Positions 23,877-33,583 are shown, counted from the first letter of the stretch. The stretch is DNA of 64,000 nt from Selenomonas sp. (GCA_022482925.1 JAKVOG010000003.1:186001-250000), one strand, 5' to 3'. Notes: generated by a model from the letters alone, not told the origin. Numbers and translations: made by a program.

Positions 23877-25904
23877 ATGAGAAGAGAAGAACAGCTGAAA
23901 AAAATTCAGGCTGCTGATGAAAGTTACTACGGCAGCAGCGGAAAGACAATCATGAGTGATGCAGAGTATGATGCCCTGCGCCGTGATTATATCGATAAAT
24001 ATGGCAGTGAAGATCTGGATTATGTTCCGGGAGCGGATCTGGGCGGGAAAAAGTTCACGCATCCCTCGCCGGCCAAGTCACTGGGGAAGATTGACGAACT
24101 CGAGACGGATAAGCTCATCAAGTACCTTGATCAGTTCAAGCCGGCCGTCATTGAGCCCAAACTGGATGGCTGCAGCATTGTCGTGTATCCGCAGGACGGA
24201 AAACCGGTCTATGTCACGCGTGGCGGCGGCAATGAGGGCGATATCCTTACCCGTTTCCCGGTGCATCCGCGCACGACGCCTTTTCGGGCTGAGCATCCGA
24301 TCCGGGGCGAGGTCTATATGTCCTTTGCTTCTTTTGAACAGATGAATGAGGAACTGGAAAAGGCCGGTGAGGAGCCGATGGCTAATCCGCGCAATTCGGT
24401 CAATCCAATTCTCACGGGTGGACAGCATCCGGAGTTCGTCAAGTATCTGTCATTCCAGGCTTATGATGTCATGGGCGTGGATTGGAGTGAAACGGATAAG
24501 ATCGAGTATATTCTGGCGAATACGCCATTTGATGTTCCACCGCTGAAGCGTTACGAGCAGGAGACTGCTGCGCAGATTGCCGAGCACATTCCGGCGCTGT
24601 ACAAGAAGTATGAGGATACACTGGGGTATCCAATCGATGGAATCGTCATCAAGTGTGACTGGCCGGACAGTCTTAGGGAATTTGGCACGACCGACCATCA
24701 CGATAATAATGCGATTGCCTGGAAGCCAAGCCAGATTCCACAGGAGACGACAATTACCGGTGTGCATTGGCAGCTGGGTAAGACCGGGCAGCTGACACCT
24801 GTGGCGGATATGGAACCGGTGGAGATCCTGGGCTCTACCGTGTCGAATGCGAGTCTGCACAATGTCAATGTCATCAACCGGCTGGGCGGAATCGCTGTCG
24901 GGGATAAGGTCGGGGTCATTAAGGCAAAGCTGATCATTCCACAGATCGTCATTGTCTATGAGCACAATGACGGTGAGGCACTGGCCGAGCCAAAGCATTG
25001 TCCGTTCTGTGGCGGAAAACTCAAGAAACGCAAGATTGCATCGGTGAATGCGGATGATGGCGGCTATGTGCTTTACTGCACGAATCCCCGTGATCCGGAG
25101 ATGATCGCCCAGCAGATTGCGTTTCTGGCGAATAAGTCGGTCCTGAATATCGATCGGTTGTCGATCGGCAATGCGCGGCAGCTGGTGTCGACCTTCCCGG
25201 ATTTGGCCGAGACCTATGGTCCGTATATGATCTTTGAGCTTACAGAAGACGAGATCCGGCAGGCGCTGATCCTGTCGGATGATGAGCGCAAGTCCAGGCT
25301 GACAGCAGATCCGGTCAGCCCGGGCAAGCTCTGGCAGGCGATTGATGCCTGTCGGACTGGGGTGGACATTCCCCGGTTCATCAAGGCGCTTTGCATTGAG
25401 AATATCGGCGAAAATATCGGTACGCTGCTGGCTGGCCGATTTGGGACGATTGATCATATTCTGGAGGCAGTATCCTGTGACCTTGAGGATAAAGAGGCCG
25501 TGGCGGCAAAGATTGATGAACTTACCGGAGGCAAGAAAAAAAAATCCGGCATTGACGGAATCGGCAAGACCATTGCCCGGCTGCTGATTTCTGAAAACTT
25601 TGCCCGGCAGGTTGGAACGCTGCGGAAGTATATTGAGCCTGAGGCGTTCGAGGTGGTCGAAAAGCCCCGGACCGCCTATACCGATAAGATATTCGTGCTT
25701 ACGGGGACGATGCCGCATTCGCGCCGGTATTATACGGATCTCATCAAGGCTGCCGGCGGTGTCCCAGCGTCAGCAGTCAGTGGCAAGACCGATTATCTGG
25801 TCATTGCCGATGTCAACAGTACATCGACGAAAGCAGAGAAAGCACGCCGACTGGGAACGACTCTGGTCAGCCCGGAACAGCTCGAAGAAATGCTGCAAAA
25901 CTAA
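23877..25904 (+). CDS. Divergent NAD+-dependent DNA ligase
   Basis: The 675-residue protein has the LigA layout: domain Ia (MSDAEYDALRRDY), adenylation motif EPKLDGC with the catalytic Lys near residue 98, OB fold, zinc finger, helix-hairpin-helix repeats, and a BRCT domain (YTDKIFVLTGTMPHSRRYYTDLI). It would seal nicks using NAD+. Two features are odd. The motif after the nucleotidyl site reads TRGGGNEGD where LigA normally has TRGDG, and the zinc finger has three cysteines (CPFC, then YCTNPRD) with Asp at the fourth. It may be a second, specialised ligase. I start it at 23877, six bases after GAGGAG. Confidence 0.8.
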   Translation: MRREEQLKKIQAADESYYGSSGKTIMSDAEYDALRRDYIDKYGSEDLDYVPGADLGGKKFTHPSPAKSLGKIDELETDKLIKYLDQFKPAVIEPKLDGCSIVVYPQDGKPVYVTRGGGNEGDILTRFPVHPRTTPFRAEHPIRGEVYMSFASFEQMNEELEKAGEEPMANPRNSVNPILTGGQHPEFVKYLSFQAYDVMGVDWSETDKIEYILANTPFDVPPLKRYEQETAAQIAEHIPALYKKYEDTLGYPIDGIVIKCDWPDSLREFGTTDHHDNNAIAWKPSQIPQETTITGVHWQLGKTGQLTPVADMEPVEILGSTVSNASLHNVNVINRLGGIAVGDKVGVIKAKLIIPQIVIVYEHNDGEALAEPKHCPFCGGKLKKRKIASVNADDGGYVLYCTNPRDPEMIAQQIAFLANKSVLNIDRLSIGNARQLVSTFPDLAETYGPYMIFELTEDEIRQALILSDDERKSRLTADPVSPGKLWQAIDACRTGVDIPRFIKALCIENIGENIGTLLAGRFGTIDHILEAVSCDLEDKEAVAAKIDELTGGKKKKSGIDGIGKTIARLLISENFARQVGTLRKYIEPEAFEVVEKPRTAYTDKIFVLTGTMPHSRRYYTDLIKAAGGVPASAVSGKTDYLVIADVNSTSTKAEKARRLGTTLVSPEQLEEMLQN

Positions 25905-26045
25905 TAATCCCTTTGCTGGCGCGGCGGAGAGCTGACGGGCCAAAAGTCAAGACTGGTTCTTGCCCGCCTGTCGTGCTATACTGGCAGGGATGCCACAATA
26001 TGGCAGCAGCATGATGCTGAAAAAATAAATTTGGAGGAATCACTT

Positions 26046-26270
26046 ATGACTGTTGACACTCAGGGAAAAGAGCTGGCCTGTGTTGAGCGTTTGGGGGCAA
26101 TATGTGCGTTGAGCAAGTGGACGGAAGATCAGCTTGAGGACATGCTTAAGCTGCTTCGGGATTACGGCGCCAGCTGTGAATTTGATGGCTATCAGACGGG
26201 GTATGACGAGGGCTATAGCACGGCTCTTGCTGATGCGGTAGAAGCTGCTGAGCGGACAACAGTCGGTTAA
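26046..26270 (+). CDS. Small hypothetical protein
   Basis: This 74-residue acidic protein has a helical N-terminal half (LGAICALSKWTEDQLEDMLKLLRDYG) and a repetitive DGYQTGYDEGYSTALADA motif. It has a good TGGAGG box and ends 12 bases before the ThrE gene, so it is probably cotranscribed. I do not recognise it. Confidence 0.55.
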   Translation: MTVDTQGKELACVERLGAICALSKWTEDQLEDMLKLLRDYGASCEFDGYQTGYDEGYSTALADAVEAAERTTVG

Positions 26271-26282
26271 TTTAGAGGTAGA

Positions 26283-27626
26283 ATGAGCGAAAAACAAGAA
26301 GAAAATCTTAAAGAAGAAGTTTTAACGGAACCATTTGCAGAGATCGGTCCGAAGATGCATCTGCTGCTCCATACCGGGCAGCTCCTGATGGAGAATGGTG
26401 CGGACTCGGATCGTACCGTCCGCGATATGATGCGGGCAGCTGCATTCATGGGAATTTCCAAGGATCGGATTCATCAGCATGTCATGTATACGACGCTGAT
26501 GCTCAACGTCAATGATACGCGTCATTCCTATACGGAATTCCGCAAGTGCACGAAGCATGGAGTCAATATGACAACTCTTTCAGCAGTCAGCAAGTTGACC
26601 TGGCGGGCATTGGCTAAGGGGTACTCATTAGAAGATTTCAGCCGGCAACTGGATCATATCCGGTCTATGCCGCGGAATTATCCGGTCTGGCTGACCGCAT
26701 TAGGTGCCGGGGCAGCCTGTGGTGGCTTCTGCAAGTTATTCGGTGGCAGCTGGCAGGATTTCTTCCTGACGGCACTCTGTGCGGCGCTGGGCTTCTTTAT
26801 CCGGCGACTGTGCACCAGCTATGGGTTCAATATCTATGCAGGGATTGCCATCACATCGTTTGTGACGACTATGCTGGCCTGGGCTACGCAGTTCATCACA
26901 GGCGGCCTGAACTGGTATCCGCTTATTGCCTGTACGTTGTTCCTGGTGCCGGGTATACCGCTCATCAATGCGGTAGATGATCTGCTGAATAATTTTATCG
27001 TGTCTGGTATGACACGGGCCATGCATACACTGCTGGTTGTAGGCAGCATGACATTTGGTATCGCTACGGCTATCCGTCTTGGCGGTGTGACGGATTTTAC
27101 CAGTGTAGGGCTTACGCCGGACACGATTTATTTCTCGCAGGCAGTGGCCGCAGCGATTGCTTCTGTCGGCTTCTCAATCATCTTCAATGTGCCGAAACGG
27201 CTTTTGCCGGTTGTGGCTGTTGGCGGGATTATCACGGTGCTGATCCGCAATGTTGCAGTTATGCAGTTCGGTGCCTCGCAGGCTGCGGGATCATTCCTGG
27301 GAGCCGCTGTGGTCGGGCTTATTGCACTGAAGGCAATCCATTGGTTCCATGCGCCCAATATCATCATGACCATTCCGTCGGCAATCCCGATGATTCCTGG
27401 TGTGCTGTTATATCGTTTGTTGTTCGCTTTGCTGAATATCCAGTCCATCACCTCGGGAGCTTTGCTTGACGGTATCCGCAGCGGGGTATCCGCAGTCACT
27501 ATCATCATCGGTATAGCAATTGGTGTGGCTATACCGAATATATTTATCCATCGTTATATCGAGCGGCGCAAGCAGGCCGATGTTCGTCGGCTGCTGGCTA
27601 AACGGTATGCGGATTCGGAGGACTGA
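26283..27626 (+). CDS. ThrE-family threonine/serine exporter
   Basis: The 447-residue protein fuses the two halves found as YjjP and YjjB in enterobacteria. The soluble N-terminal part carries TGQLLMENGADSDRTVRDMM near residue 36; the rest has about ten membrane spans, including PLIACTLFLVPGIPLINAVDDLL and a ThrE_2 half around TIPSAIPMIPGVLLYRL. It exports threonine, serine or dicarboxylates such as succinate; the substrate is not settled. The ribosome binding site is GAGGT. It is followed by an IS30 element that inserted after it. Confidence 0.9.
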   Translation: MSEKQEENLKEEVLTEPFAEIGPKMHLLLHTGQLLMENGADSDRTVRDMMRAAAFMGISKDRIHQHVMYTTLMLNVNDTRHSYTEFRKCTKHGVNMTTLSAVSKLTWRALAKGYSLEDFSRQLDHIRSMPRNYPVWLTALGAGAACGGFCKLFGGSWQDFFLTALCAALGFFIRRLCTSYGFNIYAGIAITSFVTTMLAWATQFITGGLNWYPLIACTLFLVPGIPLINAVDDLLNNFIVSGMTRAMHTLLVVGSMTFGIATAIRLGGVTDFTSVGLTPDTIYFSQAVAAAIASVGFSIIFNVPKRLLPVVAVGGIITVLIRNVAVMQFGASQAAGSFLGAAVVGLIALKAIHWFHAPNIIMTIPSAIPMIPGVLLYRLLFALLNIQSITSGALLDGIRSGVSAVTIIIGIAIGVAIPNIFIHRYIERRKQADVRRLLAKRYADSED

Positions 27627-27650
27627 TGTGACTGGATTATGTGGCTGGAC

Positions 27651-27663
27651 TATATAAAAAACC
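27651..27663 (+). repeat. 13-bp direct repeat, left of IS30
   Basis: TATATAAAAAACC flanks the IS30 element exactly at its left end. The same 13 bases abut the right end at 28884-28896. Both copies are perfect. Confidence 0.8.
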
Positions 27664-28883
27664 GGTAAATTGCAAGTGCAAATTGAACACCGATATAATC
27701 AAGAAACATTATCAATAGCATAAACTTCATCGAGAAAACGGTCGAATAGTTCCGTTGGTGTATGGTAGCCAAGAATGCGACGTGGACGCTGGTTCAGCGT
27801 ATCGGCCATGGTCAAGACATCTTCATCGCTGAATGGCTCTATTGATGTACCCTTCGGGATGAAATCCCTCAGCAGTCCATTATGACGCTCGTTTTGAGGA
27901 CGTTCCCATGAGCTGTACGGATGCGTGAAATAGATGGAGGTGCCAAGTCTCTCAAACTTGGACAGTGTCTCGAATTCCGGGCCATTGTCGGCGGTCATCG
28001 TCTTGAATACCTGACTGAAACGCTCTTTGCCGTATAGGTCCTGCAGTTTATTCATCGCATCCTCAACACCAGCACTGGTACGTCCTGAGATACGAATGGC
28101 TATGTAGTTGCGCGTTACCTTTTCCACAGCGGTAAAGGCAACGGCCTCGCGGCCTTCTCGCTGGCCAACAACCGTATCGATTTCCCAATGACCGATTTCG
28201 GTTCCTTTGCTGACAATAGCTGGGCGTTCTTCAATGCTACGGCCTTTCATACGCTTGTTCTTGCGATTCCATTTTCGGTGCCGCTTACGCCCCAGTGCCT
28301 GCGGAACATCAAAAAGAGAAAGCGGCAGCTTGCCAGCCCAAAGCATATTGTAGAGCGTTTTGGTACAGGGAATCTGCGCAGGCTGAAACAAGTTTTGCAG
28401 TCTGGCATGGCCAACACAGGTATCCAATGACCACCGCTTCTTACGGACATGTTCAGCCATCCATTGGATGAAGGGCTCGCAGTTATCGTTATCAAGCTTG
28501 CAGGGGCGTCTGGAACTCTTACGATGCTCCTTGTACACATGCTGTCCGCGCTTAGCCGTATACTTCGGTATACGGCCACGACTGCCTTTACGCTCTGGTG
28601 TTCCACGTCGTAGTTCGTAATAAACGGTAGTGTGCGCACAACCAACCGTAGCTGCAATGCCGCGAAGCGAATAGCCCTGCTCATGGAGAGCTTGAATCAT
28701 GCCGCGCTCATCCAGCGTGAGATGGTGACCCAGTTTACGACTTCCCTCGATTGTGTTAAAATTGGATTGATCCATAGTGATTACTCCTTTGTTTGTGATG
28801 TTTCGCAAAACCATTTTAACACAGGAAGTCACTATGGATTTTTATTTTTTGATTAACTGTTCAACTTCATTATACAACGGACC
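27664..28883 (-). mobile_element. IS30-family insertion sequence
   Basis: The 1220-bp element has imperfect inverted repeats of 26 bases (27664-27689 and 28858-28883, 16 of 26 matching, including TTGAACA at the inner edge). It contains one transposase gene. It separates the ThrE gene from the pflB promoter without disrupting either. Confidence 0.85.
27699..28775 (-). CDS. IS30-family transposase
   Basis: The 358-residue protein has an N-terminal HTH_38 domain (LDERGMIQALHEQGYSLRGIAA, TVGCAHTTVYYELRRG) and the IS30 DDE core with IGHWEIDTVVG, MTADNGPEF and NERHNGLLRDFIPKG. It is complete and open. The true start is the ATG at 28775, 9 bases after AAGGAG; the frame extends upstream without a ribosome binding site. 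The C-terminal QRPRRILGYHTPTELF is typical of the family. Confidence 0.95.
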   Translation of the reverse strand: MDQSNFNTIEGSRKLGHHLTLDERGMIQALHEQGYSLRGIAATVGCAHTTVYYELRRGTPERKGSRGRIPKYTAKRGQHVYKEHRKSSRRPCKLDNDNCEPFIQWMAEHVRKKRWSLDTCVGHARLQNLFQPAQIPCTKTLYNMLWAGKLPLSLFDVPQALGRKRHRKWNRKNKRMKGRSIEERPAIVSKGTEIGHWEIDTVVGQREGREAVAFTAVEKVTRNYIAIRISGRTSAGVEDAMNKLQDLYGKERFSQVFKTMTADNGPEFETLSKFERLGTSIYFTHPYSSWERPQNERHNGLLRDFIPKGTSIEPFSDEDVLTMADTLNQRPRRILGYHTPTELFDRFLDEVYAIDNVS

Positions 28884-28896
28884 TATATAAAAAACC
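28884..28896 (+). repeat. 13-bp direct repeat, right of IS30
   Basis: The second perfect copy of TATATAAAAAACC abuts the IS30 right end, consistent with a target duplication. Confidence 0.8.
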
Positions 28897-28922
28897 ATAA
28901 AAAATTTCTATTATCAAGCCTG

Positions 28923-28951
28923 TTGACATCGATGAATATTATCGATATAAT
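28923..28951 (+). promoter_or_regulatory. Consensus sigma-70 promoter of pflB
   Basis: A perfect TTGACA (28923-28928) and a perfect TATAAT (28946-28951) are 17 bases apart, directly upstream of the ZTP riboswitch. Confidence 0.85.
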
Positions 28952-28965
28952 CAAAGTGTAAAAAA

Positions 28966-29050
28966 GATCGGACACAGGACTGGCGGATAAGTGGGTTACC
29001 ACGAGGGACTGTGTCTATGCACTCAATAGAGAGCCGACCGCCTGGGCAAA
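28966..29050 (+). ncRNA. ZTP (pfl) riboswitch aptamer
   Basis: The leader of pflB contains GGACTGGCGGATAAGTGGG, then TTACCACGAGGG, and later GACCGCCTGGGCA. These are the conserved blocks of the pfl motif, which binds ZTP/ZMP, the folate-stress alarmone. In this class ligand binding prevents terminator formation, since formate from PFL relieves formyl-folate shortage. The 3' block overlaps the terminator stem, as expected for a switch. Confidence 0.9.
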
Positions 29051-29085
29051 ATGTTTAATGTTGCATTTGCTCAGGCGGTTTTCTT
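29038..29085 (+). terminator. Riboswitch-controlled terminator
   Basis: CCGCCTGGGCAAAATG at 29038-29053 pairs with a complementary arm ending CAGGCGG at 29078, followed by TTTTCTTT. The left arm is the 3' block of the ZTP aptamer, so aptamer and terminator exclude each other. Confidence 0.88.
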
Positions 29086-29113
29086 TGTCTGAGCAGGAAT
29101 CAGGAGGTATCTT

Positions 29114-31345
29114 ATGAATCAGAATTGGCAGGATTTTCGCGAGGGAAAATGGCAGCAGAAGATCGATGTGCGTGACTTTATCCAGAAAAACTACACACCG
29201 TATACCGGAGATGCATCGTTTTTGGTTGGACCGACTGCGGATACGACGGCAGTCTGGGAAGAGAGCAAGCGCCTGCTGGCTGAGGAACGGAAAAAAGGCG
29301 GCGTCCTCGATGTGGATACGGAGACCGTTTCTACGACAATCTCGCATAAGCCGGGCTATATCGATAAAGAGCATGAGACGATAGTCGGCCTGCAATTGGA
29401 TGCTCCGCTCAAACGCGGTCTTATCGTGAATGGTGGTCTGAGAATGGCAGAGCAGGCTGCTGCTGAGTATGGCTATACGGTCAGCCCGAAGATTTCAGAA
29501 ATCTTTTCGAAATACGTTAAGACGCATAATGAGGCAGTATTTGAGCTTTATACGCCGGAGATGCGCAAGGCTCGCCATCTGGGCCTGCTGACTGGCCTGC
29601 CGGATGCTTATGGCCGTGGCCGTATCATTGGTGATTACCGCCGCATCGCTCTCTACGGTGTTGATTTCCTGATTGCGCAGAAGAAACAGGATAAGGAACT
29701 CTTCTACAGCGGCGCTATGGACCAGGATAAGCTGCGTTCCCGCAGTGAGATTTCCCAGCAGATCAAGGCTCTCGGCGATCTGAAGAAGATGGCTGCTTCC
29801 TATGGCTTTGATATCAGTGTACCGGCCAAAGATGCACACGAAGCTGTCCAGTGGGTATACTTCGGCTATCTGGCTTCGGTCAAGGAGCAGAATGGTGCGG
29901 CAATGTCGATCGGCCGTGTCTCCACGTTCCTGGATATCTATATGGAACGCGACATGAAGAACGGTACGCTGTCTGAGTCCGGGGCCCAGGAGCTCATGGA
30001 CCAGCTGGTCATCAAACTGCGCATGGTTCGCATGCTGCGTACGCCGGAATACAATGAGCTGTTTGCCGGTGACCCGATCTGGGTAACGGAATCCATTGGT
30101 GGTATGGGGCAGGATGGCCGTACGCTGGTCACGAAGAACTCCTTCCGTATCCTGCATACGCTGGAGAATCTGGGACCGGCTCCGGAGCCGAACCTTACGG
30201 TGCTCTGGACGAAGCGTCTGCCGGAAGCATTCAAGAAATATGCAGCCGGCATTTCCATCAAGACCAGTGCCATCCAGTATGAGAATGATGAAGTGATGCG
30301 TCCAGCCTATGGTGATGATTATGGCATTACCTGCTGCGTATCTGCCATGAAGCTCGGCAAGATGATGCAGTTCTTTGGTGCCCGTGCGAATCTTGCCAAG
30401 TCCCTGCTGCTGGCCATCAATGGCGGCAAGGATGAGAAGAGCAACGAGCAGCTGGCTCCGGAGCTGCCGCTGCCGCAGGGCGAATATCTGGACTATGATG
30501 AGGTCCGTGCAAAGTATTCTGAGGTACTGGCCTGGCTCGCAGAGCTTTATGTCAATACGATGAATGCCATCCATTATTCGCATGATCTCCATGCCTATGA
30601 AGCGGGGCAGATGGCACTGCATGACAGCAGGATCGAACGTCTTATGGCCTTTGGTGTAGCTGGCATGTCCTGTGCAGTCGATTCGCTGTCGGCTATCAAG
30701 TATGCAAAAGTGAAGCCGGTTCGCAATACGTTCGGTGTTGCTACGGATTTTGAAGTTGAGGGCGATTTCCCGAAATTCGGCAATAATGATCCGCGGGTTG
30801 ATGAGATGGCTCATGAACTGACGCACGAATTCATCACGGAACTGCGCAAGCATCCGGCTTATCGCGGGGCCAGCCATACGCTGTCAATCCTCACGATCAC
30901 GTCGAATGTCATGTACGGCAAGAAGACTGGTACGACGCCGGATGGCCGCAAGATCGGTGAGCCGCTGGCACCGGGCGCAAACCCGATGCATGGCCGTGAC
31001 TGTTCGGGGGCACTGGCTGCTATGAAGTCGATTTCTCATATCGATTATGAAGACTGCCGCGATGGTATTTCCTATACCTTCTCGATGATCCCGTCGGCAC
31101 TGGGCAAGACGGATGATATCCGTGTACAGAACCTGACGGCTATGCTCGATGGCTACAGCGGCTATGAAGCCCACCACATCAATATCAACATCATGGACCG
31201 GGCAGTCCTTGAAGATGCCATGGAGCATCCGGAGAATTATCCGCAGCTGACGATTCGCGTGTCAGGGTATGCGGTCAACTTCATCAAGCTTGATCGTCCA
31301 CATCAGCTGGAAGTCATCAAGCGTACGTTCTACGAGGCAATGTAA
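29114..31345 (+). CDS. pflB: Pyruvate formate-lyase (formate C-acetyltransferase)
   Basis: The 743-residue glycyl-radical enzyme cleaves pyruvate with CoA to acetyl-CoA and formate in anaerobic glucose use. The active-site cysteine pair is in ITCCVSAMK near residue 406, and the glycyl radical Gly is in RVSGYAVNF near residue 717. N-terminal residues [17 protein letters not shown] match the family. It is under the ZTP riboswitch and followed by its activating enzyme after 6 bases. The ribosome binding site is AGGAGG. Confidence 0.97.
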   Translation: MNQNWQDFREGKWQQKIDVRDFIQKNYTPYTGDASFLVGPTADTTAVWEESKRLLAEERKKGGVLDVDTETVSTTISHKPGYIDKEHETIVGLQLDAPLKRGLIVNGGLRMAEQAAAEYGYTVSPKISEIFSKYVKTHNEAVFELYTPEMRKARHLGLLTGLPDAYGRGRIIGDYRRIALYGVDFLIAQKKQDKELFYSGAMDQDKLRSRSEISQQIKALGDLKKMAASYGFDISVPAKDAHEAVQWVYFGYLASVKEQNGAAMSIGRVSTFLDIYMERDMKNGTLSESGAQELMDQLVIKLRMVRMLRTPEYNELFAGDPIWVTESIGGMGQDGRTLVTKNSFRILHTLENLGPAPEPNLTVLWTKRLPEAFKKYAAGISIKTSAIQYENDEVMRPAYGDDYGITCCVSAMKLGKMMQFFGARANLAKSLLLAINGGKDEKSNEQLAPELPLPQGEYLDYDEVRAKYSEVLAWLAELYVNTMNAIHYSHDLHAYEAGQMALHDSRIERLMAFGVAGMSCAVDSLSAIKYAKVKPVRNTFGVATDFEVEGDFPKFGNNDPRVDEMAHELTHEFITELRKHPAYRGASHTLSILTITSNVMYGKKTGTTPDGRKIGEPLAPGANPMHGRDCSGALAAMKSISHIDYEDCRDGISYTFSMIPSALGKTDDIRVQNLTAMLDGYSGYEAHHININIMDRAVLEDAMEHPENYPQLTIRVSGYAVNFIKLDRPHQLEVIKRTFYEAM

Positions 31346-31351
31346 AACATC

Positions 31352-32095
31352 ATGCAGACGCAGGGGTATTACCATTCAAAACTCAGTTTTGGCACGGTTG
31401 ACGGCCCGGGAATCCGCTTTGTGCTGTTCCTGGGGGGCTGTCAGCTGGGGTGTTCGTTCTGTCATAATCCGGATACATGGGCACGCGGGAATCAGACGAT
31501 TACCGTTGATGAAGTCCTGCGTGAGGTTGAGGAATACCGGCAATTCTACGAAGCTTCCGGTGGCGGACTCACGGTTTCCGGTGGAGAGCCGCTGCTGCAG
31601 CCTGCCTTTACGGCTGAGCTTTTCCGGCAATGTCAGGCAGCCGGCATCCATACGGCACTGGACACCTGTGGCTTTGCACTCAAGGAGAATATCCTGCAGG
31701 TGCTTCCACATGCGGACCGGGTCCTGTTCTCTCTCAAGGGCAGTAACGATGCAACCTATCAGCAGCTGACCAAAGCCAGGTCGATGAAGTCAATCCTGGA
31801 GAATCTGCAGCTGATTGCAGCCCGCAAGCCGGTGACTATCCGCTATGTGCTGATTCCAGGCTATACGGATGGACCGGAGTGCCTGGCTTCGCTGATCCGT
31901 ATCATGCATAGCCTGCCGTCATCAACAGACATCGAAGTGCTGCCGTATCATACCCTCGGGCTTGTGAAGTGGCAGAAACTGGGCTGGGAATATCCGCTGG
32001 CCGGTGTACCAGAGCCGACGAAGGAACAGGTAAAGGTCTTTCGTGAGCAGTTGCTTCAGGCCGGACTCAGGCTGGGGAAAACAGAAGAAAGCTAA
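31352..32095 (+). CDS. pflA: PFL activating enzyme (radical SAM)
   Basis: The 247-residue protein is a radical SAM enzyme with the CX3CX2C motif in GGCQLGCSFCHNPDTW near residue 30. It takes a hydrogen atom from the glycine of PflB, creating the glycyl radical. Further matches are GGGLTVSGGEPLLQP and the C-terminal LPYHTLGLVKWQKLGWEYPL. It follows pflB by six bases, with no strong box of its own, so translational coupling is likely. Confidence 0.96.
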   Translation: MQTQGYYHSKLSFGTVDGPGIRFVLFLGGCQLGCSFCHNPDTWARGNQTITVDEVLREVEEYRQFYEASGGGLTVSGGEPLLQPAFTAELFRQCQAAGIHTALDTCGFALKENILQVLPHADRVLFSLKGSNDATYQQLTKARSMKSILENLQLIAARKPVTIRYVLIPGYTDGPECLASLIRIMHSLPSSTDIEVLPYHTLGLVKWQKLGWEYPLAGVPEPTKEQVKVFREQLLQAGLRLGKTEES

Positions 32096-32112
32096 CTATC
32101 GTTAGATATAGC

Positions 32113-32164
32113 AACGGAGCTATCGTATTGGCCAGATCGGCTGATGTGATAGCTCCGTTTTTTA
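32113..32164 (+). terminator. Rho-independent terminator
   Basis: AACGGAGCTATC at 32113-32124 pairs with 32148-32159, followed by T residues. It ends the pflB-pflA operon. Confidence 0.88.
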
Positions 32165-32172
32165 TGATTGCC

Positions 32173-32436
32173 TTATGCTTTTGGGGAAACGATTCTTCCG
32201 TTGTCTACTGCGATGTCGACAATCCCCTGATCGGTGGACTGTACGTCAATATATGCAACTTCATAGACGGCGGTATCCTGAATCGTTGTTTCTTTCACCT
32301 GATAGACATCGGCTGCCGGGTGATTGGTGAGGACGGCCTCGGTGGCGATGTCCTCGGTCAGGGATGGTGTGCCCTGAAGCATCAGCAGACCGCTCCAGAT
32401 CAGCAGACCGCATAATGTACCCAATGTTTTTTTCAT
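32173..32436 (-). CDS. Small secreted hypothetical protein
   Basis: The 87-residue product has a signal peptide (MKKTLGTLCGLLIWSGLLML) and a small mature domain with TIQDTAVYEVAYIDVQSTDQGIVDI. The fold looks like a beta-rich periplasmic domain; I do not recognise a family. I chose the ATG at 32436, 10 bases after GGGAAGGAG, over an unsupported upstream extension. It converges on the pflA terminator. Confidence 0.6.
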   Translation of the reverse strand: MKKTLGTLCGLLIWSGLLMLQGTPSLTEDIATEAVLTNHPAADVYQVKETTIQDTAVYEVAYIDVQSTDQGIVDIAVDNGRIVSPKA

Positions 32437-32683
32437 GTTTATTGCTCCTTCCCAATGGTTTATTCGGAAATTCCCGAACAAAGCTCATTATACAACGTTA
32501 TATTGCTGATGTTTATACTTTTGACAAAAGTATCCTGTATTCATTAATGGATATGTAAATAGGCATATTGCGTAATGTATACAAAAGACTTGGCAAAAGG
32601 TGTGCGTCAGATAGTAGAAAGTGGTTGGGAAAACATGGTATACTGGAAGGAATCAATCAGGAATAGAAATGAGGAAGAAGCAC

Positions 32684-33547
32684 ATGGCAGAACGTACTAT
32701 CGACTTGAATCGCTGCTTGTTTCAATATACGAAAGTCAGTTGTGACCGCTGTGAAAAGAGCTGTCCGCAGCAGGCCATCCGGAACCGGACAATCGATCCG
32801 GCACGCTGCAATGACTGTGGAATCTGTACGGCGGTTTGCCCGGTGGGAGCGATCCAGTCCGGAGTGGATTATGATACCAGGCTGACGCAGGTCCAACGGC
32901 TGGAGCCACCGGTACTGATGTGCCAGAAGGTATCGGCTCAGGGGATGACCTGTCTGGGAGCTATGAACCGTCGTCTGCTGTGGGCGCTGGCCTCAAAGCA
33001 TAGCCTGGCTGTCGACAGTTCGCGGTGTGCGCAGTGCAATCCGGCAGTGCAGGCCTGGCTCGAGCAGGAGATTGCCGCCTGCAATGAAGCGCTGGAGTCC
33101 GCCGGTCAGCAGCCAATCGCATTGGTTCATGTACGCGAACAGCGCGAGCCGGCACCGGCCCGGCCGGTAGCCCGTCGTGGCTTCTTCCGGTCACTGGTTC
33201 ATTCAGCTGCAGCAGGGGTTGAGGAATTCCGTGAGTCACAGCTTCACTGCCAGTATATGTTTGATCCGGTAATCTGGCAGGCCCGGCAGGCACCGGAGCC
33301 GGGAACGGTATTTCCGGGGATTATGGTCGATCCGGCCTGCAATGCCTGTGGCCTTTGCCGTACGATGTGCCCGGAACAGGCGCTGGTTATGGAGCAACCC
33401 GAGGGACAGCAGACACGGCTTCGTTTCGATCCGGTGCGCTGTACGTCCTGTGGCGTATGCGTGGCAAACTGTCCGCAGGAATCGTTGAGGCTGATTCCGG
33501 CATTCAATGGGAGGCGGGAATTTGCTGTTGGACCGGTTCAGAGCTGA
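32684..33547 (+). CDS. Four-cluster ferredoxin-type protein
   Basis: The 287-residue protein contains two pairs of 4Fe-4S motifs. The N-terminal pair is CDRCEKSCP and CNDCGICTAVCP (residues 14-45). The C-terminal pair is CNACGLCRTMCP and CTSCGVCVANCP (residues 215-265). Between them is a region with CQKVSAQGMTC and CAQCN. No membrane span or signal is evident, so it is a cytoplasmic electron carrier. The partner enzyme is not adjacent. It starts at the ATG at 32684, after GAGGAAG, and is followed after 36 bases by a carbonic anhydrase. Confidence 0.8.
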   Translation: MAERTIDLNRCLFQYTKVSCDRCEKSCPQQAIRNRTIDPARCNDCGICTAVCPVGAIQSGVDYDTRLTQVQRLEPPVLMCQKVSAQGMTCLGAMNRRLLWALASKHSLAVDSSRCAQCNPAVQAWLEQEIAACNEALESAGQQPIALVHVREQREPAPARPVARRGFFRSLVHSAAAGVEEFRESQLHCQYMFDPVIWQARQAPEPGTVFPGIMVDPACNACGLCRTMCPEQALVMEQPEGQQTRLRFDPVRCTSCGVCVANCPQESLRLIPAFNGRREFAVGPVQS

Positions 33548-33583
33548 TCCAGAGATGGATCGTATGAGAAGGGGGACAAATCC

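Noticed and set aside
24450-25718. A 422-residue minus-strand frame opposite the DNA ligase
   Set aside because: It is antisense to a full-length ligase and shows no motif.
29495-30877. A 460-residue minus-strand frame opposite pflB
   Set aside because: It is antisense to pflB, has no start signal and no recognisable domain.
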